Shown here piece after piece: positions 7,851-15,275 of a stretch of 47,176 nucleotides of DNA. The stretch is from Pseudomonadota bacterium (lineage in GTDB: Bacteria > Desulfobacterota > Desulfobulbia > Desulfobulbales > SURF-16): contig JAHILF010000056.1 in NCBI GenBank assembly GCA_018897105.1, positions 1 to 47,176 of the forward strand. The letters are read 5' to 3'. The first letter of the stretch is position 1; each line of letters opens with the position of its first letter. The notes beneath the pieces were generated by a model that had not been told where the DNA came from, ran no database searches, and saw only the letters and a program-made list of their open reading frames with translations. Position numbers and translations under genes: made by a program.

Positions 7851-9874
7851 CAAAACCTGTACTGCCAGACAAGAAACGCGGAAACAGGCTCACCCTCGGC
7901 CGGGCCATAAAGATCCGGCTGCAGATAATCCTGGTCCAGCAGATTGGTGATCTTCAGGAGAAACGAATCATGATCCAGGGAAAAGCCGGGGCGGCGGTAG
8001 ACCAGATCCAGCAGCAGCGGGTGGCTATAGCTGCCCTCCTCCGCGTCTTTCTGGTAGCTGAAATCCATTGAGCCGCCAATGCGTCCGCTAAGCTGCAGAT
8101 TGTGGGCGGGTCCGATCCGCCAGTTAAGGCCGAGATTCATAAGCCAGCACGGTCCCTGGTCAACCGGCTCGTCCCACTCCTCAAATACGGGAATCCGGCT
8201 GTCATCCGGCCGGATGATGGTAAAGAGCAGGCTGGAAAAATGCTCCTCGCCACCGCCGGAAACAAGAGAGATGTCTCCGAACAGACCGACGGCCTGCCCC
8301 AGCGGCAGATTCCCCGCCAGCTCCATGCCACTCAGCTCGCGACCGGCGGGAATGGAAAGTCCGCCGTAGGGATCCTCGACGCGATGGTCTTCGATCCGGC
8401 TATGAAAGAAGGTCAGCTCCGCCTGGCGGCCCGCTCCGGGGCTCCAGGCAAACTGGGCGCTCACCGTCTGGATGGACTCGGGCTCAAAGGAGGCGCCGGC
8501 AAAAAGCTGGCTTGAATAGGGACTGCGAAAGGCGTTGCCAAAAGCGGCCTTGAAGCGCAGTTCCTCACCTAAGGGCCGATTGAACCCCAGGCTGTAACTG
8601 AAAGTGGACCGGTACTGGGTGTGGTCGTCCAGACGCCCCCCCAGCCACCACTCGGCCCCGGCCCACTGGCAGCGGAACTGACTGAAGAGCGAAACGAGCT
8701 CGTTGGCATAATCCTGCTGGTCAATCTGTGGAACGAACAGGGGGTCCTCCGGGGCGAGGAAATCGGGCAGAAAACCGTCACGGATCAGAGCGCCGTCCAC
8801 CGTGTTCCGACGCCAGGAGGCGCCGACAGTAAGCAAGCTGCGGGCGAGAAGGCGACGGTCCCAAAGCAATTCAAGGTGATTGACCAAGTTGCGCTGTCGC
8901 CTTTCGATGTCAGCATCCCGCACCCGGTAGTCCAGCTCCTGAATAAAACCGGAAAGGGTGTAATGGGAAGGGCCGATGATCTTGCTGGCCGTTGCCTTGA
9001 GCAGATTGAAAGGCGCTTCCTTCTCCCCCGGCCAGCTGATCTCACCAGTGGCATTCCGCATGGTGTAGCGTCGGTTAAAATTGGACCAGCGGCCGCTGAC
9101 ATGCAGCCATTCGCCATAATGCAGCGTGCCGACCAACTCAACGGCATCGGACAGGTCCACGGTATCGGAGGCTGACGTTCCGTCGCTCTGCTGCACGGTA
9201 AAATCAGAGGGATGAAACTGCGAGCGGTTTCCGGACAGGGCGACAAAGGCATCGCCGTTACCGGCCTGGCCTCCCCAGGTGACCGTGGCGCCCCGCCGGT
9301 CATCTGTTCCGGCTTGCAGAGTGGTTTCCACGCCGGGCCGCTGCCTGCCGCGCAGGGGAACGATATTGACCACCCCGGCAAAGGCGTCCGGCCCCCAGAG
9401 AACCGAACCCGGGCCGCGAACAATCTCCACGCGGTCCACAGCAACGAGGGAGATTTCCTGATCCAGGGGAGCAAATCCCTTGGTGACATCGGTGGTGATG
9501 GGGACCCCGTCATACAGAAACAGAACGGAATCCCGCAGCCCGCGCAAATAGGGGGCCGTTCCCCGACCGCCGGTCGCCGTGAAGAAACCGGGTTGGAAGG
9601 CCAGCAGCTCGGCCAGGGTCTGATAGCCATGGCGCTCGATCTCCTCCCGGCCGACCACGGTGACCATGGCCGGTGCCGCGGCAGGTGATTCCGGTTGCCG
9701 CGAGGCCACCGTCGCCACCGTCGCCGTCTCACCGACGAACATGAGCATGGTCTCGTCGGCGGGATCGATCCCGTCAGCGGTGGCCCCGGCCATGACCGGA
9801 AAAAGAGCAATGACGGCCAGAGAGATGCCGGCAAGCATCGGCAATCTGTTCATAAATTTTAACATTTGAATCAT
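7850..9874 (-). CDS. TonB-dependent outer-membrane receptor
   Basis: A 674-residue receptor of the TonB/FecA fold, taking up a scarce ligand across the outer membrane with energy from TonB-ExbBD. A signal peptide (ISLAVIALFPVMAGATA) is followed by a plausible TonB box region (ETMLMFVGE). The plug domain spans about residues 60-170 (VTVVGREEIERHGYQTLAEL, LRGLRDSVLFLYDGVPI, VEIVRGPGSVLWGPDAFAGV), and then a 22-strand-type barrel ends in VWQYRF, with the terminal Phe expected for Bam assembly. The start at 9874 (MIQMLKF) is chosen because longer versions would overlap the preceding response regulator; MNRLPML at 9853 is also possible and no start has a good Shine-Dalgarno. The ligand cannot be told from sequence. 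Context with a sensor kinase, sigma-54 regulator and lone binding protein suggests ligand-responsive expression. Confidence 0.93.
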   Translation of the reverse strand: MIQMLKFMNRLPMLAGISLAVIALFPVMAGATADGIDPADETMLMFVGETATVATVASRQPESPAAAPAMVTVVGREEIERHGYQTLAELLAFQPGFFTATGGRGTAPYLRGLRDSVLFLYDGVPITTDVTKGFAPLDQEISLVAVDRVEIVRGPGSVLWGPDAFAGVVNIVPLRGRQRPGVETTLQAGTDDRRGATVTWGGQAGNGDAFVALSGNRSQFHPSDFTVQQSDGTSASDTVDLSDAVELVGTLHYGEWLHVSGRWSNFNRRYTMRNATGEISWPGEKEAPFNLLKATASKIIGPSHYTLSGFIQELDYRVRDADIERRQRNLVNHLELLWDRRLLARSLLTVGASWRRNTVDGALIRDGFLPDFLAPEDPLFVPQIDQQDYANELVSLFSQFRCQWAGAEWWLGGRLDDHTQYRSTFSYSLGFNRPLGEELRFKAAFGNAFRSPYSSQLFAGASFEPESIQTVSAQFAWSPGAGRQAELTFFHSRIEDHRVEDPYGGLSIPAGRELSGMELAGNLPLGQAVGLFGDISLVSGGGEEHFSSLLFTIIRPDDSRIPVFEEWDEPVDQGPCWLMNLGLNWRIGPAHNLQLSGRIGGSMDFSYQKDAEEGSYSHPLLLDLVYRRPGFSLDHDSFLLKITNLLDQDYLQPDLYGPAEGEPVSAFLVWQYRF

Positions 9875-9885
9875 TGTTTCATTGT

Positions 9886-9955
9886 AGAATTCAGAATAAA
9901 AGAAACTTGTCTTTATTCCGTTTCCTGCTTCCTCATTCTTTCGTCCCCACTCCCC
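9886..9955. repeat. Inverted heptad tracts between response regulator and TonB receptor
   Basis: Pyrimidine heptads TTTCCTG, CTTCCTC, ATTCTTT, CGTCCCC, ACTCCCC run in register at 9921-9955 and span the stop codon of the response regulator (9933). Purine-rich AGAATT/CAGAATA sequence at 9886-9906 is roughly complementary. The tract encodes the last residues of the regulator (GVGTKE). Confidence 0.55.
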
Positions 9956-11369
9956 GCTTGATGACAATCCTCTGGACACGAACCGTGATACCGGAGCCGC
10001 CGGGCGGGGAAGGCTGCGCCTCGATCAGACTGAGCAGGGTGCGGAAGCGCGCCCTGCTCACCCGGAGAAGGCGTGCCGCCGCACTCTGATTCCCGGCGGT
10101 CAACTCCAGGGACTGACGCACGATGCTGCGCTGAAGTTCCTCGTAGTCAAGACCGATGGCGGGAACCTTGAAAACATCATCTCCGGTGGACGGTACAGCC
10201 TCCCGGCTGCAGAGATAGGGAAAATCATCCGAGGAAAACGGGGTTGCTCCGTCCTTCATGATCATGGCACGCTCCACCACATTAAACAGTTCCCGGATAT
10301 TGCCCGGCCAAGGATATTCACCAAGAAGCTTCTGCGCTGCCGGGGTGAGGATCTCGCCTGCTACCGGCCGGCCGGAAAGCTTTTCGATGCAATGCCGGAC
10401 CAACGGGACAATATCCGGCCTGCGTTCCCGTAAGGGTGGCATGTGGATAGGAAACACGGCGAGGCGGTAGAAAAGATCCTCCCTGAAAAAATCCTGGCTA
10501 ACAAGCCTGGCAAGATCCTGATTGGTGGCACAGACCAGCCGACAGCGGATGGGGATCTCCTGGTTGCCGCCCACTCTTTGCAAACTTTTCTCCTGGATGG
10601 CCCGCAGGAGCTTTGCCTGGGCCTCAAGGGGCAACTCGCCGATTTCGTCCAGGAACAGTGTGCCTCCTCCGGCGAATTCAAACTTGCCGACCCTGACCTT
10701 GTCCGCCCCGGTAAAGGACCCCTTCTCATGGCCGAACAGTTCCGCCTCCAGCAGGGACGGGGCCATGGCTGCACAGTTGACCGCGACAAAGCGTTCATGA
10801 CAGCGGTTGCTCGCCTGATGAATGAGATGTGCGACCACCTCCTTGCCGGTGCCGGATTCGCCTGTGAGCAGAACGGTGGCTTCGCTGGCTGCAACCTTCA
10901 GGGCCATCGTATGCACCTGTTGCATGGGCTGGGAGACGAAAATTCCCGGGGCAGTCCGGCCGTCCGCAACAGATTCCTTTTTCAAACGGATGTTTTCGGC
11001 AAGAAGCCGTCGAACCCCAAGGGATCGCTCCACCGCGAGGAGCACATCCTTTTCCTCAAAGGGTTTGACGAGATAATCCGCCGCTCCCAGGCGCAGTGCT
11101 TCTACCGCACTCTCCAGAGTGGCAAATGCCGTGATAAAAACCAACGGGCAGCCCAGTTCTTTTTCGCGAATGGAGGCCAGCAATTCAATACCGCCCATTT
11201 CATCCATACGCATATCAGATATTACCAGATCAACCGCCTCACGCTCAAGCACGGCAAGGGCGGCCCGACCGCTTTCCGCCTCGAACACCTGATGGCCTGC
11301 TGCGGTAAGCATGATATTGAGAATCAGTCTGATTTTTTCCTCGTCGTCAACAACCAGTATCTGTGCCAT
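9933..11369 (-). CDS. NtrC-family sigma-54-dependent response regulator
   Basis: 478 residues in the classic three-domain order. The receiver (1-120) has D8/D9, phospho-acceptor D52, T80 and K102. The AAA+ activator domain carries Walker A GESGTGKE, the sigma-54 contact loop GSFTGA (Ser instead of the common Ala, which is tolerated in this family) and Walker B GGTLFLDEIGELP. A Fis-type helix-turn-helix follows (NQSAAARLLRVSRARFRTLL). It would remodel sigma-54 RNA polymerase at -24/-12 promoters when phosphorylated by the kinase encoded just upstream. The C-terminus runs ~20 residues past the HTH, and its last residues (GVGTKE) arise from a heptad repeat tract, so the tail is probably not functional. 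Likely targets are the TonB receptor and/or CAP gene; the CAP spacer contains suitable sites. Confidence 0.95.
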   Translation of the reverse strand: MAQILVVDDEEKIRLILNIMLTAAGHQVFEAESGRAALAVLEREAVDLVISDMRMDEMGGIELLASIREKELGCPLVFITAFATLESAVEALRLGAADYLVKPFEEKDVLLAVERSLGVRRLLAENIRLKKESVADGRTAPGIFVSQPMQQVHTMALKVAASEATVLLTGESGTGKEVVAHLIHQASNRCHERFVAVNCAAMAPSLLEAELFGHEKGSFTGADKVRVGKFEFAGGGTLFLDEIGELPLEAQAKLLRAIQEKSLQRVGGNQEIPIRCRLVCATNQDLARLVSQDFFREDLFYRLAVFPIHMPPLRERRPDIVPLVRHCIEKLSGRPVAGEILTPAAQKLLGEYPWPGNIRELFNVVERAMIMKDGATPFSSDDFPYLCSREAVPSTGDDVFKVPAIGLDYEELQRSIVRQSLELTAGNQSAAARLLRVSRARFRTLLSLIEAQPSPPGGSGITVRVQRIVIKRGVGTKE

Positions 11370-11466
11370 TGTTTCTTCTTATTCCGTATTTAGTATATGC
11401 ACCGCGAAGATCACGAAGATTTTTTATAATACAAAAAGCGTAAGACTTTTGCAGTGCAGAAATCCT

Positions 11467-11512
11467 GCTAAACCCTCATGACCGGGTATTTGGTCACCCC
11501 CGAGCATGAAAA
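11467..11512 (-). repeat. Dispersed 46-bp module (copy 2)
   Basis: Reverse complement of 535-580 with three differences. Read on the minus strand it begins TTTTCATGC and ends GAGGGTTTAGC, and contains GACC/GGTC that can pair. It is directly next to the related 44-bp module at 11524-11567. Confidence 0.75.
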
Positions 11513-11523
11513 TGTATTTACGA

Positions 11524-11567
11524 GCTAACCCCCATCTCCGCAAGCGGGAACAACGGAGCATGAAAGT
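11524..11567 (-). repeat. Dispersed 44-bp module (copy 1)
   Basis: Reverse complement of 25075-25118 with one difference in 44. On the minus strand it starts ACTTTCATGC and ends GGGGGTTAGC, with an internal TCCG...CGGA stem. It has the same ends as the neighbouring 46-bp module, suggesting two subfamilies of one repeat. Confidence 0.8.
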
Positions 11568-11661
11568 GCGATTTTTTATTTTCACGGTAAATCATATTTC
11601 GTCATACCGGCGAAAGCCGGTATCCAGCATTTTCTTTTCTTCGTGTGCTTCGTGGTGATCC

Positions 11662-13074
11662 TTACCCTGCCCTTTCCAGCGGCAACCTCACCATAAAACA
11701 CGCCCCGCCACTTTCCCGGTTGGTCACGGAAATACTTCCACCGTGGGCATCGACAATCTCCCTGGCAATGGCCAGGCCCAGACCGGTACCCTTGGACTTG
11801 GTGCTGAAAAAAGGGGCAAAGATCCGCTCCAGATCCTCATCGGCAATACCGGGCCCATTATCCTCCACGGTAAAAGTCAGACACCTGTTCGCCAAGGCCG
11901 CCACAACCCAAACCTCCTTGTTGACGCCTGAGACCTCAAGGGCGTTGCGCACGATGTTGAGCAGCGCTCTTTCCAGAATCTGCTGATCGCAGCAAAGTTC
12001 CAGATCCGGCTCAACCTCCGGTGCCTGAAAATGCAACAACGTTTCGCCCTGCATCAGCTTGAACCTTTCCCCCAGCGAGGCAAGTAAACCCTTCAGGGAG
12101 ACCTGCCGCCAGGCCGGTCGCCGCGGCCGGGCAAAAAGCAGAAAATCCTCAATGAGCTTGTTGATACGAGCAATCTCCTCATCAAGAAAACCCATGAGCC
12201 GAATCTTCAGCTCAGGCTCCAGCGGTGTATCCTTCTTGAGCACATCCAAGCTTCCCTTGATGATCGCCAGGGGATTTTTTATCTCATGGGCGACAATCAT
12301 GGAAAACTTGCCGACTTCGGCCAGCACCTGCTGTCTTGCCATCTCGGCGTGCACCGCATCGAGCTTTTCTCGTTGCAGGGCCAAGGCATCCAGCATCTCG
12401 TTAATCGCCCCGGCCAAGGTCCTGGTCTCCTGCAGGGAACCGCCCCTTGCCCTGACATCCATCCTGCCCCGGCTCACCTGCGCGGCGACGGCCAGAATCC
12501 CCTGCAACGGGGCGCTGATTGCCCTGGACAGCATCCAATACATAACGATCGGCACAATGGCCAACAGCAGAGAGATTATGACAAACCTTATAGCCAGCAG
12601 TCTCTTGAGCTGGTCGAGACTTGCATGGGAATAAGAAAGCTTGACCTGCCCCACCACCTCACCGGCTCCGCCCTGCGACAGGAATGGGGAATCAGCTGAT
12701 TCCATCGGGGCCGAGACCACCGGCACGGAAACCACGCCAAGGTTGGCCGGAACTTCTTCCCGGGCGCTTTGAATAATCATTTCATCGTTCTTACCGGAAA
12801 TTTCGATAATCTGCACATCTCGAACCGTAAGCATGTTCTCCGTCAGACTCTCCAGCATCTTTTCATTGCCGAGCAGCACCCCCAGTTCGGCATTAGTGGC
12901 CAGATAGGAGGCCAGCAGGTTGAAGTGGTCACGGAACCGCTCGTTTTCAAAATTCACTGTCAACCTGAACCCGGCAATGCCCACGGCAATCGAAGTACCG
13001 GCAATAAAACACAGGGCGATGGCGGTTAAACGCGCCTGGATGGAATCCAAGCCGGTTTTGTGTAATAAATCCAT
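11662..13074 (-). CDS. Membrane sensor histidine kinase
   Basis: A 470-residue kinase. TM1 lies near residues 15-35 (AIALCFIAGTSIAVGIAG), a periplasmic sensor region of ~130 residues follows, and TM2 is near 165-187 (FVIISLLLAIVPIVMYW). Then come HAMP, the HisKA phospho-acceptor box (MIVAHEIKNPLAIIKG) and the HATPase_c motifs (ERALLNIVRNALE, VEDNGPGIADEDL, STKSKGTGLGLAIA). It should autophosphorylate and pass phosphate to the NtrC-type regulator encoded next. The gene directly upstream encodes a periplasmic binding protein with no transporter, so the kinase's periplasmic domain may read out ligand through that protein (inference). The start is the ATG at 13074; no strong Shine-Dalgarno is visible. 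Confidence 0.93.
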   Translation of the reverse strand: MDLLHKTGLDSIQARLTAIALCFIAGTSIAVGIAGFRLTVNFENERFRDHFNLLASYLATNAELGVLLGNEKMLESLTENMLTVRDVQIIEISGKNDEMIIQSAREEVPANLGVVSVPVVSAPMESADSPFLSQGGAGEVVGQVKLSYSHASLDQLKRLLAIRFVIISLLLAIVPIVMYWMLSRAISAPLQGILAVAAQVSRGRMDVRARGGSLQETRTLAGAINEMLDALALQREKLDAVHAEMARQQVLAEVGKFSMIVAHEIKNPLAIIKGSLDVLKKDTPLEPELKIRLMGFLDEEIARINKLIEDFLLFARPRRPAWRQVSLKGLLASLGERFKLMQGETLLHFQAPEVEPDLELCCDQQILERALLNIVRNALEVSGVNKEVWVVAALANRCLTFTVEDNGPGIADEDLERIFAPFFSTKSKGTGLGLAIAREIVDAHGGSISVTNRESGGACFMVRLPLERAG

Positions 13075-13096
13075 CGTTCTTAATGTCCTTCAAATA

Positions 13097-13241
13097 GAGG
13101 AGACAGGAGACGGTAAAATTTCCCCATTCTGCATTTCGCCTTGCCTACTATCCTTTACCTTCTGGCTTGATCCTACAATCTGCTGCCTTTTATCTCCCGA
13201 CTCCCGACTACTGACTACTGAATTCTGGCTCCTGTCTCCTG
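13097..13241. repeat. Inverted heptad tracts in the binding-protein/kinase spacer
   Basis: Seven consecutive heptads run in exact register at 13193-13241: TCTCCCG, ACTCCCG, ACTACTG, ACTACTG, AATTCTG, GCTCCTG, TCTCCTG. The complementary purine heptads GAGGAGA, CAGGAGA, CGGTAAA occupy 13097-13117. The right-hand tract crosses the stop codon at 13215 and supplies the last codons of the binding-protein gene. Confidence 0.75.
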
Positions 13242-14126
13242 CCTTTTCAGCGCCCGCCAAACCTCTTCATTAACAACTGCTTCGAAATGAGGTGCGACTG
13301 CCCCTTCACATTTCTCCCCGGCAAGGATCAACTCGACCTGCCGGGCAACCTGCTCCCCTACTTTGCGATAATCGATAAGAAAGCTGAGCGCGGCGCCGGA
13401 ATCGTAAAAAAACTGATTGTAGCCGATTACCGGAGTTTTGTGCAGAAAGCCCTGCTTGATGACATACTGAATAACGGCCTTCGAGATGATCGATTTGTCG
13501 GGGATAAACAATATCGCGTCCAGACCAGCAAAATCTCCGACCATCTCCAGCCTGCCCGCCTGCCGTTTTACCTGCAGTGGAACAAGTTCAAAACCCAAGG
13601 CGTCGGCTGGCTCCAGGGCGTTGTTGAACCAGGTCTGGTTGTTTTCAGGATCAAAGAGAACGCCAAGCCTTTTCAAAGCGGGAATATATCGGATGATGGA
13701 AGAGAACTGCGATTCAGACGGGATGTTCAGGCTCACCCCGCAGGGAAGAATCAGCGAGTGGCCGAGCACCTTGTCCGGATTAAGCACCATACCATATACT
13801 ATAGGCCGCTCCGCGGCCTCGGCGTGCAGGTATTGAAGGGCCTCAGGCCCCACCGCCACCAGGACGTCGAACTTCAGGGGGTTCAGGTTGGCCTCACCAC
13901 CACCGAGGTTGTAAGGCCTGCCGTTGGCATCAAGAAAAAAACGCTGGGCAGGAACCTTGAGCCGAGACTCAAGGCCTTCGACCATGGAGACAAAGGGGGC
14001 GATTTCCCTGGACAAGAGGGTGCAGACGCTCTTTTCCCCGGCCCACGCCAACCCGGCGAAAGCCAGAATGAGCAGCATAACGCGGCAGGAAAGTAAAAAC
14101 AGTTTGTTTTTATTTGCGGATAGCAC
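13215..14126 (-). CDS. Lone periplasmic substrate-binding protein (ABC_sub_bind-like)
   Basis: A 303-residue protein with a signal peptide (LLILAFAGLAWAG, cleavage near residue 29). The fold appears to be the type I periplasmic binding family typified by TrpX/YrpS (Pfam ABC_sub_bind): FDVLVAVGPEAL, then RPIVYGMVLNPDK, LKRLGVLFDPENN and LDAILFIPDKSII, in the expected order. Relatives normally deliver a small ligand to an ABC importer, but no permease or ATPase gene is present; the next genes are a sensor kinase and response regulator. It is therefore more likely a ligand sensor for the kinase, or a scavenger working with the TonB receptor. The last ~9 codons (QETGARIQ) derive from a repeat tract, so the natural C-terminus has been replaced or extended. 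Ligand unknown. Confidence 0.82.
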   Translation of the reverse strand: MLSANKNKLFLLSCRVMLLILAFAGLAWAGEKSVCTLLSREIAPFVSMVEGLESRLKVPAQRFFLDANGRPYNLGGGEANLNPLKFDVLVAVGPEALQYLHAEAAERPIVYGMVLNPDKVLGHSLILPCGVSLNIPSESQFSSIIRYIPALKRLGVLFDPENNQTWFNNALEPADALGFELVPLQVKRQAGRLEMVGDFAGLDAILFIPDKSIISKAVIQYVIKQGFLHKTPVIGYNQFFYDSGAALSFLIDYRKVGEQVARQVELILAGEKCEGAVAPHFEAVVNEEVWRALKRQETGARIQ

Positions 14127-14150
14127 CTGTTCGCCCTAGACCATTTATTG

Positions 14151-14339
14151 AGAAGACAGGAGTCAGGATAAGGGGAGTACCTATTTAGAGCAAGTTGTTT
14201 TTCAGATAAATGAAAGTTCTTGATTCTTGTCATTCCGGTGATGACGGAGATCCACTGCTCTTGGCAACTTCGCAGTTACTGGGCTTCTGCCTCCTATCTT
14301 GTATCTTCTCTCTCCTGACTTCTGGATTCTGACTTCTAC
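14151..14339. repeat. Inverted heptad tracts downstream of the terminal GT2 gene
   Basis: Purine heptads AGAAGAC, AGGAGTC, AGGATAA, GGGGAGT lie at 14151-14178. Eight pyrimidine heptads in register lie at 14284-14339 (CTTCTGC, CTCCTAT, CTTGTAT, CTTCTCT, CTCCTGA, CTTCTGG, ATTCTGA, CTTCTAC) and end exactly at the stop codon of the GT2 gene (14340). Between them is a degenerate REP-like unit (CATTCCGGTGATGACGGAG, near 14231). No gene is seen in the 213-bp spacer. Confidence 0.7.
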
Positions 14340-15275
14340 CTACCCTTCTTCATCCAGCGGGCACCTGCCGGTACACCCACGCATACCGTGCCAGAACCCC
14401 AGAGCCATCATCCGCTGGTGCGTCCGCCAGGGCCTCGCCAACAAGGTATAAATACCGTACTTGTAGAGCAACTTCCAGCTTATTGCAAATTTCCAGCCAA
14501 AAGGCAACCATGATTGCCTTACCATCCAGACGGCGTTTCGAAACTGGTAATACCGCCTGAGCGGGCTGTGCACCGAAAAAGTATGGCCCAGAAAACGGAC
14601 CGGCTTTTCGCCCAGGTTGTGCGCCATTCTTGCGTTGCACGCCACAAACGTTTGGTAGCCGAGACTTTTGGCGCGCAGGCACCATTCGATGTCTACATAA
14701 TCAATGAAAAGACTTTCGGTCTTTCCCCCGACCGCAGCCAACACCGTCATGGGGATCAGAGAACCGGAGGCGATCACATGGTCAACCGGTAGAATGTCCC
14801 CTGATCGGTCGCATTTGCAGATTTCAAGCCGCAGGCCACGCAGGCGCACAAAGGGCAGCTGTTGCCTGCTCCTGGCATCCTCATGCCGGGGGCCGACCAC
14901 GGCAACCAGGTTACCCTCGGCTGTGAGCTTTTCCGCCGCTGCCAACAGCCGGTCCACCATGTCCGATGCAGGGCGACTGTCTTGGTCGAGCAGCAGGACA
15001 TATCCTGCTCTCTGCCGTTCTGCCCAGTCAATCCCGGCATTCTGTGCCACGGCAATGCCCAGGTTTTCTCCCAAGCCGAGGCAGTGCACCTTGTCGCCTT
15101 TCACGTTGCCGGACAGCCAGGATGCAATATCCATTTTTGAGCCGTTATCGACCACGACAACCGCGTCGACCTGAGGCAGCACGGCGGCCAGGAGGGCGGC
15201 AAGCACGGGCAGATCGGGCTGGTAGGTCACGATCAAGGCTATGATCGGGCTTGTGCCGAGCATGACATCAACCAT
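14340..15275 (-). CDS. Family 2 glycosyltransferase, rhamnosyltransferase-like
   Basis: A 311-residue GT2 enzyme adding a sugar, probably rhamnose from dTDP-rhamnose, to a growing surface glycan in the cytoplasm. The GT-A nucleotide-binding start (IIALIVTYQPDLPVL, AVVVVDNGSK) is followed by the metal-binding DQDSRP near residue 98 and the WbbL/RfbF-type acceptor region (DYVDIEWCLRAKSLGY, then RRYYQFRNAVWMVRQ). The start ATG overlaps the stop of the preceding large fusion gene (ATGGTTGA, 8 bp), indicating translational coupling; it is the last gene of the glycan operon. Sugar specificity is inferred from family resemblance only. Confidence 0.88.
   Translation of the reverse strand: MVDVMLGTSPIIALIVTYQPDLPVLAALLAAVLPQVDAVVVVDNGSKMDIASWLSGNVKGDKVHCLGLGENLGIAVAQNAGIDWAERQRAGYVLLLDQDSRPASDMVDRLLAAAEKLTAEGNLVAVVGPRHEDARSRQQLPFVRLRGLRLEICKCDRSGDILPVDHVIASGSLIPMTVLAAVGGKTESLFIDYVDIEWCLRAKSLGYQTFVACNARMAHNLGEKPVRFLGHTFSVHSPLRRYYQFRNAVWMVRQSWLPFGWKFAISWKLLYKYGIYTLLARPWRTHQRMMALGFWHGMRGCTGRCPLDEEG

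Larger units (their letters stand above)
11400..11657. repeat. Composite repeat spacer with inverted CACGAAG ends
   Basis: The 292-bp gap between kinase and regulator has no gene. It is bounded by CACCGCGAAGATCACGAAG (11400-11418) and the inverted CTTCGTGTGCTTCGTGGTG (11639-11657). Inside are two dispersed modules (11467-11512 and 11524-11567, listed separately) and a hairpin of the CATACCGGC-GAAA-GCCGGTATCCA type (11601-11626), a REP-like unit with an 8-bp stem and GAAA loop. Several repeat families are thus nested or inserted at one site. Confidence 0.65.

Noticed and set aside
8785-9834. 349-codon second minus-strand frame within the TonB receptor
   Set aside because: Pro/Ser/Arg-rich shadow typical of GC-rich coding DNA read out of frame; the receptor frame carries all known motifs.
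9875-9932. Sigma-54 promoter for the TonB receptor
   Set aside because: No GG-N10-GC pattern with flanking consensus was found in the 58-bp gap.
10443-11393. 316-codon + strand frame opposite the response regulator
   Set aside because: No recognisable domain, and its sequence mirrors conserved NtrC motifs on the other strand.
7611-14339. Heptad tracts as CRISPR repeats
   Set aside because: Units are 7 bp, degenerate and contiguous without spacers, and no cas gene is present.
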